Shown here piece by piece: positions 57,165 to 64,000 of a DNA stretch of 64,000 bases. The notes beneath the pieces are model-generated. The model saw only the letters and a program-made list of their open reading frames with translations. It was not told the DNA's origin and did no database searches. Source of the DNA: Ascarosepion bandense (taxonomy: Eukaryota > Mollusca > Cephalopoda > Sepiida > Sepiidae); NCBI GenBank assembly GCA_037127315.1, contig JBBBDQ010000192.1, forward strand, positions 5,267,501 through 5,331,500. The letters are read 5' to 3'. How positions within the stretch are numbered: the stretch's first letter is position 1; the number at the start of each line of letters is the position of its first letter. The position numbers and the translations under genes were made by a program.

Positions 57165-58380
57165 ATAAGTTTTTTCAATTGTTATTTTAGTACTGCACTT
57201 ATATGCTTTACTGATAGATTGAGACCGCTTAAAAGTAACTATAATCTACATTACAACTATCTTTATCTTTATGACACCCTAAAATAGTTAATTTCTTGGT
57301 CTTAGGTATATTTTTAAATATTAAATTTTTTCTTTATTTATACCCCTACCAATAATAATATTTCTTTTTCCGTTATTTTATTTTATTTCTGTAGTAGATT
57401 TTAAAGTAAATTAATTTGACCCCAACAACAGTCAGACCCTATTTTATTTTAAACGCAAAAAACGAAGAATATTATATCATGTAATCTATTTTCTTTATTT
57501 CTCCTTCTCTCTTTTTTTCTTTTTCTTTTTTTATGTATCTGTCCCTTTCTTTCCACTCTCCTTGGCTAACAATTGTCACATCTGCTTATCCAACGTACTT
57601 TCCCCTCTTTCTCCCTTTTTAATCTCTCCTTTTTCTCCCCCTCTCTCCTATAACTTTTTTCTCTATCTCCCCTCTTTTCGATTTTCTTTTCCCTCTCATT
57701 TCCCATTTCCCTTTCCTCCATTTTCGTTTCTGTGACACGCTAATTTTTTTTATTTCTTTACACATATGTAATCTTTTGTCCTTTTCAAAGATCGAGTTTG
57801 AGTCCTTTTCAAAGATCGAGTTTGAATCCATTTAGCTATTACTCTGAATTTCCCTCTCTCTTCCCTACCCTTTATAACAACGTCTAGACACCTATCTTCT
57901 AACATAATCTACTCTCTTTTTTTTAACTCCCCCTCTCACCGTTCTTTCTTATTTCTTTCCTTTTCCTTCTTTTTAAGTGAACTTCTGGTGTATGAATTTC
58001 TTTTTGAATTTTTCCATAATAAATGGTCACCGACGAAGCGAATTTGCTTCGTAGAAATAATCATATGACACATGTGATTTGCGAAGATTTATACATATAT
58101 GTATACATATTTAGGTCTGTAAATATTCTATTTACATCGAGCCCTCTGGCTGAATCAGTTTCAATATTAATAAGATTATTATTGATTGGATCTTCCTTGG
58201 GATTTTATCTACATGCCACTTTCTGTTTGGATTTAAATTTCTATTGCTCCCATCACCTATAGTTGAACTATATCGGATCTAATCCAGGATAAAGTTTCCA
58301 AAACTTACCATTCATTATGAATAAACTTACCCCGGAATATTCTTTAAAAATACTCCATATCCAAATCTTCAATCCTTCAT
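57164..58380. other. Gene-free CT-rich stretch
   Basis: Pyrimidine-rich DNA. A 25-bp unit (GTCCTTTTCAAAGATCGAGT..) is tandemly repeated at 57778-57828. A small hairpin ACGAAGC..GCTTCGT lies at 58033-58052. No gene. Confidence 0.5.
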
Positions 58381-58389
58381 CATCTTTCT

Positions 58390-59310
58390 CAAAAAACCGA
58401 GAACTTTTTGAGAAGATTACGATGGAAGGCATACTTCTGCTTCGAATCGACTGAAACTTTAGCCCTGCGGAGAATTACAACCTCAAGACACAACGGACCC
58501 CACCCTTTTTCTAAATTCCTGGACCCTTTTGAGAAGGACCTTGTCAATTTAATTCCCAAAATGAAATTATAGAAGTGATCCAACCACTTCAAAAATTTAT
58601 TAAAAAATGATATTAGAACTTTAAGTAACTACAAGGATCTTTGGATTAAGTCTGATAAATCAAATAACATCTACAAGTGCAAACCCTCACACTACATTAA
58701 TCTTCTTAAAAACAAAATTATCAACAATTACAAAGTAGATATAGCTAACAACACAGACTGGGATATAGCCTGGGATAAGGTCAATTTTGCCTGTGATTTA
58801 AATATTGCTGATAGGATAGGAATGGTTTCCACTAAGAATGCCTACATTTTATTTAAGAATCATAAGCCTAATTTTCAAAACAAATTACATACTAGGTTAA
58901 TTAATAACACTAAAAGTAATTTAGGGTTAGTCTCTAACGAAATTTTAAAAAAATAATTGAGAGATTACGATTCACATTCCACTCAAATCTCTGAAAGGAT
59001 TCATCCGATACCATTACTTGGTTCAACAAAATTAAAGAAAAATCTAAATTCACTTTCCTTAAATTTGATATCGTAGACTTTATTCTTCGATCTCCAAAGA
59101 CCACCTAGATAGTTGCATAAGCTTTACAAAAAATCACTTACAGATCACAGATAGAGAAAATAAAATGATTTTAGCTGCTAGAAAATCAATTCTTACCTTC
59201 GATTATTCTACCTATACAAAAGGTCCCTGTGACAGTTTTGATGTCTCTATTGGGGCATATGATTCAGCTGAGGTCGCTGATCTTATAGGAATTTACATAT
59301 TATTTATCGT
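58390..59310 (+). pseudogene. Retroelement reverse-transcriptase-like relic
   Basis: Plus strand pieces in order: PPFSKFLDPFEKDLVNLIPK (58500-), LLKNDIRTLSNYKDLWIKSD then KSNNIYKCKPSHYINLLKNK (58595-58720), NAYILFKNHKPNFQNKLHTR followed by LINNTKSNLGLVSNEIL (58840-58950), a shifted KFTFLKFDIVDFYSSISKDH (59046-59110, like RT motif A), and MILAARKSILTFDYSTYTKG to SFDVSIGAYDSAEVADLIGI (59165-59301). I recognise this as an RT-like protein family of invertebrate mobile elements but cannot name the clade. After about 59304 similarity stops. Confidence 0.6.
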
Positions 59311-60447
59311 AACTTTACGGAAACGGCCAAATGAGAGCGAACGGTTGTGACGACGGCGGCAGGGGGTCGTTTGGTCTCTGTAGCTCGATAGCTCTGAAAA
59401 ACTCCCAAATTCTACTCCAATTCTCTTTTAAACTAGTTTAACTCTTTCTCGGTTCATTCTGTTTTTATACATTCTTAGCTAGGGCTCTATCAGAGGCGTA
59501 TTATTCAACTTTAACTCTTAAGTTGATCGGCAGCAGGCCTTTCCATGTTTCTTTACATTTTCAGTCATGAGTTCTATGGTAGGCGACCAATCTCTGGATC
59601 GTGGCCCCCAGTTGGGAACACTTTTCCCTCCGTCGTTACATCTCAACTGCAATTTCAAAAACTACTCAACCAACTGATTTTTCTCTCTGGGGTCACGATT
59701 TTTATAGTTGCCCCCAATTCTTTGGGGGATGGACCGAGTATCTATGCGACTCAAAACTTTGACCAATGAGATCATTTTCCACCTACACGATTTAAGGGGG
59801 AGTTATGGCTCAACGAATGAAATATCAACACCTCACATGACGTAATGTCTTTTTGTCTTCTTCCTCTCAATTACATCATCTTAGGTTTTCAAAAATTTTA
59901 AAATCATTTCCCAGCAGATGTGGGGGCAAGGACTTGACCTTAATTTAACCCCATCAAAAAAGTCCTGACAACTTGTAACTATCGACATTTATCATTTCCA
60001 CTGGCCCAAAACAATTCGCTTCGAATACAATGAAAAAAATATATTTTTTATTTTTTTCCCAATTTTCAGCCAATTTCTCTACCCCTCGGATTTTACAAGT
60101 ACATAGTATTAAATATTTTTAAGTAAGCTCACAATGCGAATTACAATAAAGCACAACAATACCACTAATAACAATTTCCCTCTCTCCGTTGTATTAAACA
60201 AAAAAGTATATTTACGTGGAAATAGGATTACATTTATATATATATCCCTCCTGTAACGCTCAAGGAGAGAGAAACAATAGCGAGGCAGCGTCGGCTCAGT
60301 TCATTAGAGAGACAATAGCGAAACAGTGGCAGCTCTGTTCAGTCTCTTTACTACCAGTTATTAAACTTTACTACCAGTTATGAAAGATAGTTCGCTCTTT
60401 AACAGTGACTTCTTATTTTATCTTTTTGGAATAGTCATATCAGTGAA

Positions 60448-60491
<44 letters not shown>

Positions 60492-60521
60492 TCTCTCTTA
60501 TAATAAAGACCATTGTGTGCG

Positions 60522-60565
<44 letters not shown>
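59311..60565. other. Gene-free stretch
   Basis: A short imperfect tandem, ACAATAGCGA.GCAGCG.C / ACAATAGCGAAACAGTGGC, is at 60270-60340, with CTTTACTACCAGTTAT repeated at 60347-60380. (TA)n at 60450-60490 and 60527-60567. No gene. Confidence 0.45.
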
Positions 60566-60568
<3 letters not shown>

Positions 60569-60570
60569 TA

Positions 60571-60700
60571 GCAGACAGTCATGTTTCGCTGCATCATAGC
60601 TCATCAGTACGGTTAGACATCTGATTGCTTCTAGCCAGGATTGAAACCTGACCGATTTGGCATCAGCCGGAGATTCAACCTCTTAGCTATCGGCACACGG
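60571..60700 (-). ncRNA. tRNA-like sequence joined to hammerhead-like motif
   Basis: Minus strand: tRNA-like part 60700-60630 with box A-like TAGCTAAGAGG (60689-60679) and box B-like GGTTTCAATCC (60648-60638). The T arm folds TCAGG/CCTGG with a 7-base loop. It is followed by CTGATGA (60607-60601), stem II GCT/AGC, GAAA (60587-60584), stem III CA..TG around TGAC, and GTC (60576-60574). This fits a minimal hammerhead core and then runs into (TA)n. It could be a SINE with a ribozyme tail. The outer stem I is weak. Confidence 0.5.
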
Positions 60701-61430
60701 TGTGTGTGTGTGGGTGGGGGAGGCAGATTTTAGCGTGTTATATAGACAATGTAGAGAAACGCCATTATATCCAGATGAAGAAAACCAACAGGTTTAGAAT
60801 TCTGAGTTCTTCGGCATTTACTTTTTAAAAGTGCTCAATACAACGTAGATGGTTAAAACATCCAGGAAAAGATTTGGTAATTAATCCAAATGAATCTTAG
60901 TAATATTAGATTAAATATTAAAACTAATCCTAGATCCAATTTCCTTTATATGGTATTAACTATATTTATCAATCCCTTCCTCCATTCTACCCTATGCCTG
61001 TAAGTTTAAATCTAAATCGTCCCCCATTTATGATTGCCATTCTGTTTAATTATTATATTAATTTTTTTTAACAAAAGTTAATTAATAATTCTTTTAACCT
61101 AAGTTAGCTTAATTGATACTGGTTAAAATTTAAGTTTATACACACGATCCCCTTTAAGATTATTCTTACCGCTTATCCTTGAACTCTCATGTCTCTTGTC
61201 TGACCTACGTCTTTTCAAATTCTACCAACTACGCATTACATCTACCACTTCCTCCTTCTCCCCTAATTTTTGTCTCTTCCCCTTTTCTAAACAAACTTTT
61301 ACTTCTGGTCACACAAGAATTTTTTCATAATATGTCTTACCTGAAGCTGATGAAACAGACTTTCAAAGTGGGTGTGGAAATGGCTATTCTTCAAATGTAA
61401 ATTATTGAATTTACATCTGAAGTATGTAAA

Positions 61431-61616
61431 TTGGTTTAAAAAGTTGCTATTTACCACAAAATTTAATCATTTTTATATTTTCTTCTTAGCGTAGGTTACA
61501 TTTATTTCTAAACTTTCTAGGAGTTTGTGATTTACGAACTATCTTCCATTCAATATATCAAGAAAGTCCTCTATCTTTTAATTCCCAGAAATATTTAGAT
61601 AGAGCTGTCTGGGATA
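61431..61616 (+). repeat. 185-bp direct repeat, copy 1
   Basis: TTGGTTTAAAAAGTTGCTAT...AGGAGTTTGTGATTTACGAA...AGAGCTGTCTGGGATAT. Matches copy 2 at 63254-63438 in the same orientation, about 80-85% by eye. Confidence 0.75.
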
Positions 61617-63253
61617 TATATATATATATTGTTTTTCTTTAATCCGAAATGGAAGAGTAGGAAGGTAAATTCCAAGAACCTGATCCTAGTCAATATTAAA
61701 AAATTTTAACGTTAAAAGTGATGCAGGATATAGGAGAGATAACCCGTAAAGACGGAGTGGATAATCCAAAAGATTTTATCCAATTAATATAAATTAATTA
61801 AATGAAAATAGAGGGCTCAATGGATATTATTCAGAGCAATATAAAATATTGAGAAAAAAAAACTCAACACATAGTAAACGGTTATAAATCCAGAATTTAT
61901 TTCAACAATGTAATTTTACATTGTCTGCTTCAGACCGTTGAAAAATAAAATTCACTCAGAATATTAAAAAAAAAACATGTTATTTAACAGAGGAAGTGGC
62001 GCTTGTATTATTTAAACCAGAAATAAATTGTGAATAAATACATCAGATCACACATATAACATAATACAGACAAAGGAATACATACATTAAATCAGACATA
62101 CACAAAATTAATCTTATGAGAAAATATATATACACACAAAACTTTTTAGACAGACGCAGAAAAGGGACACAGACAGGATATATACACAAAATCACACAAG
62201 TATATAAAACTGTATAGAATATATACTCACACAAAATAAAGCAGAAAGATAGTAATAACCAATATATAATATAAACCCACAGACATAAACGACTAAAAAG
62301 ACAAAAAGTGAGAAAAGGAGACGAAATTACACTATAGTCACAAATAATAATTTAATTTACACAAAAACCTTTCCCAAAAACTTTTCAAAAGATTCTCTTT
62401 AAATATTTCACTTTTTAAAAAATCTCTTCAAAAAAAGTTTTAAAATCTTCCCAAAACATTTCTTAAAAAAAAAAAACCTTAAAAAAGTTCACAAGAAAAT
62501 ATTATACAGAAATGACAAATGCATAAAATAAAAGATAATTATGAAGGAGCTAATTTAGTCAAAAAACAATATAATCCCAAATTTTTCAGCATTAAAAAAC
62601 AAAGTCAATTTTCAGCCGATTTAAATATAGAGAATTAAAACAAAGTAAAACTATAAATTATAAAGTTCTTAACAAAGCTATTAAGAAATTTAAGGATAAA
62701 GTTTTAAATAAAGAAATTAATAGACTAAATAATATAGTAGATTTCGAAAAAAAAAATCAAGATTAACAATATTTGAATAAACATTAAGACATAATAAATA
62801 AGAAATAAAAATTATAAAATATAAAAGTTAAATATATCAATATAAAATAAAAACGTAAATAAAGATATAAATAAAGACAAAATAAAAATATAGAGATTAT
62901 GAATAAAAAATAGTCAAATAAAAATAAAAAGATAAAAATCGTAATAATAATAAAATAAAAATATAATAATAATAAAATTAATAAAAATACTAATACTAAT
63001 GATAATAACTTTAATAATAATAAGGAATTATCGTAATAGTAGATAAATAAATAAATAAATAAATAAATAAATAGAAATTAAATAAAATGAAAAAATGAAA
63101 ATAATAGTAAAAATATATCTTATATAATAATTAAAGAGCAGAATCGCAATCGAGAGATAAATAATAATTGAATTTGGCAGAAAATTATATTAATCCTACA
63201 CATCTAATAATTAAATTTTTTTTATGACGACATTTAAAAATCACTTACTCCCA
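61617..63253. other. AT-rich spacer between the 185-bp direct repeats
   Basis: A-rich DNA with (AAAT)n near 63045-63075 and hairpin CAATGTAA..TTACATTG at 61905-61922. The plus strand near 62655-62755 can be read as a Lys/Asn-rich frame (INYKVLNKAIKKFKDKVLNK), which is too weak to call. Confidence 0.4.
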
Positions 63254-63438
63254 TTGGTTTAAAGCTAGTATTTACCACAAAATTTAATTATATTTATAAT
63301 TTCATTTATTCATAGGTTACATTTATTTCTAAACCTACTAGGAGTTTATGATTTACCAACTATCTTTCATTCACTCTATGGAGAATGTTCACTATCTTTT
63401 AGTTCCCAGAAATATTTAAATAGAGCCGTTTGGGATTT
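63254..63438 (+). repeat. 185-bp direct repeat, copy 2
   Basis: TTGGTTTAAAGCTAGTATTT...AGGAGTTTATGATTTACCAA...AGAGCCGTTTGGGATTT. It pairs with copy 1 at 61431-61616. Confidence 0.75.
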
Positions 63439-64000
63439 AAGGTGGGGCTAAGAGAAGGAATATTTATGATTATAACACGACCCCTGGCTGCGTCCTGTCA
63501 ACCTCTCTGACCTTTGGTCGATTCCGCCCAAGTTGTGTTGTTGATCTCGGATTAGCCAAAGCAAAATCACTTATTACCACTTGACGAGGCTGGTCCATAC
63601 ATGCGAGGGATTGGTAAATAATAAACCAGATTTAGGACCGCAACGACACGGTGTAGATTTATATATATTCATATATATAATTACAAAATTACAATCAAGT
63701 CAAAGTGACGAAAAAGAAATATCAGTTTACTGGTATTTTAGTTGCAAGATAATATTCATGTTTTATTATTTCTATGGAGTGATGGCTTATTCAACTTCCA
63801 GTTGGTTGAATTTGAACTGACCGTCTCTTGCAATATCTCTCTCTCCCGTCTTGTTTTTAGCAGCAGGACTGATTCAGTCCGACCGTATTATTCAATCCGC
63901 CATCCAAATCTCTTTCCAACCTATTGTCCCCAAAACAAGGGAGCTGAATTGACTAATTTCGTCTTGTATTCTGGTTTTGTTAAACAGGCATCCAGACCAG
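63439..64000. other. Unassigned end of the window
   Basis: Less AT-rich than the flanking DNA. No gene or element recognised. The frame at 63581-63820 has no domain. Confidence 0.35.

Noticed and set aside
61343..61365. CTGAAGCTGATGAAAC as a hammerhead core
   Set aside because: No room for stem II between CTGATGA and AAAC; probably a spurious match.

Overview
The window looks like an AT-rich metazoan nuclear genome, most likely a cephalopod and probably octopus-like. It has long introns with canonical GT/AG borders, dense (TA)n and (CA)n microsatellites, tRNA-derived SINEs, Penelope-like, Ty3/gypsy, CR1/Jockey-type, Tx1-like, mariner and Helitron-type remnants, and almost no long ORFs. The species call is inference; the intron and repeat structure is seen directly.

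One intact cellular gene was found: a serine hydroxymethyltransferase (SHMT) on the + strand. Seven coding exons between 17693 and 39274 join in frame to 471 codons with every splice site canonical. No second intact gene was seen.

Layout. 1-17.6 kb: gene-free DNA with two copies of a tRNA-derived SINE, two full copies plus fragments of a TA-flanked terminal-inverted-repeat element (GGTACCTCCAC ends), two Helitron-like elements and two neighbouring fold-back (hairpin) elements near 12 kb. 17.7-39.3 kb: SHMT. Intron 1 holds a third full inverted-repeat element. Intron 3 holds an antisense CR1/Jockey-type LINE, Helitron ends and LINE tails. Intron 6 holds a dead mariner. 39.3-46.2 kb: the SHMT 3' flank, a SINE, and an old gypsy protease/RT relic on the minus strand. 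46.2-50.6 kb: a second minus-strand gypsy element (zinc knuckles, RT, RNase H tail, integrase, primer-binding site, R/U5) whose RT-RNase H part is replaced by a Tx1/L1-like LINE 3' end. 50.8-51.2 kb: a SINE copy with an internal 66-bp palindrome. 51.6-54.4 kb: a frame-broken Penelope-like element (RT plus GIY-YIG) followed by a hammerhead-ribozyme-like fold. 56.4-64 kb: repeat-rich DNA with an RT-like relic, a 185-bp direct repeat, and a minus-strand tRNA-like sequence joined to a hammerhead-like motif.

The mobile elements are broken and unlikely to be functional. SHMT, by contrast, has no stops or frame breaks and is presumably expressed. The least conventional features are the tRNA-like/hammerhead module, the Penelope-linked hammerhead, the two fold-back elements, the RT-like relic of uncertain family and the GGTACC element family.
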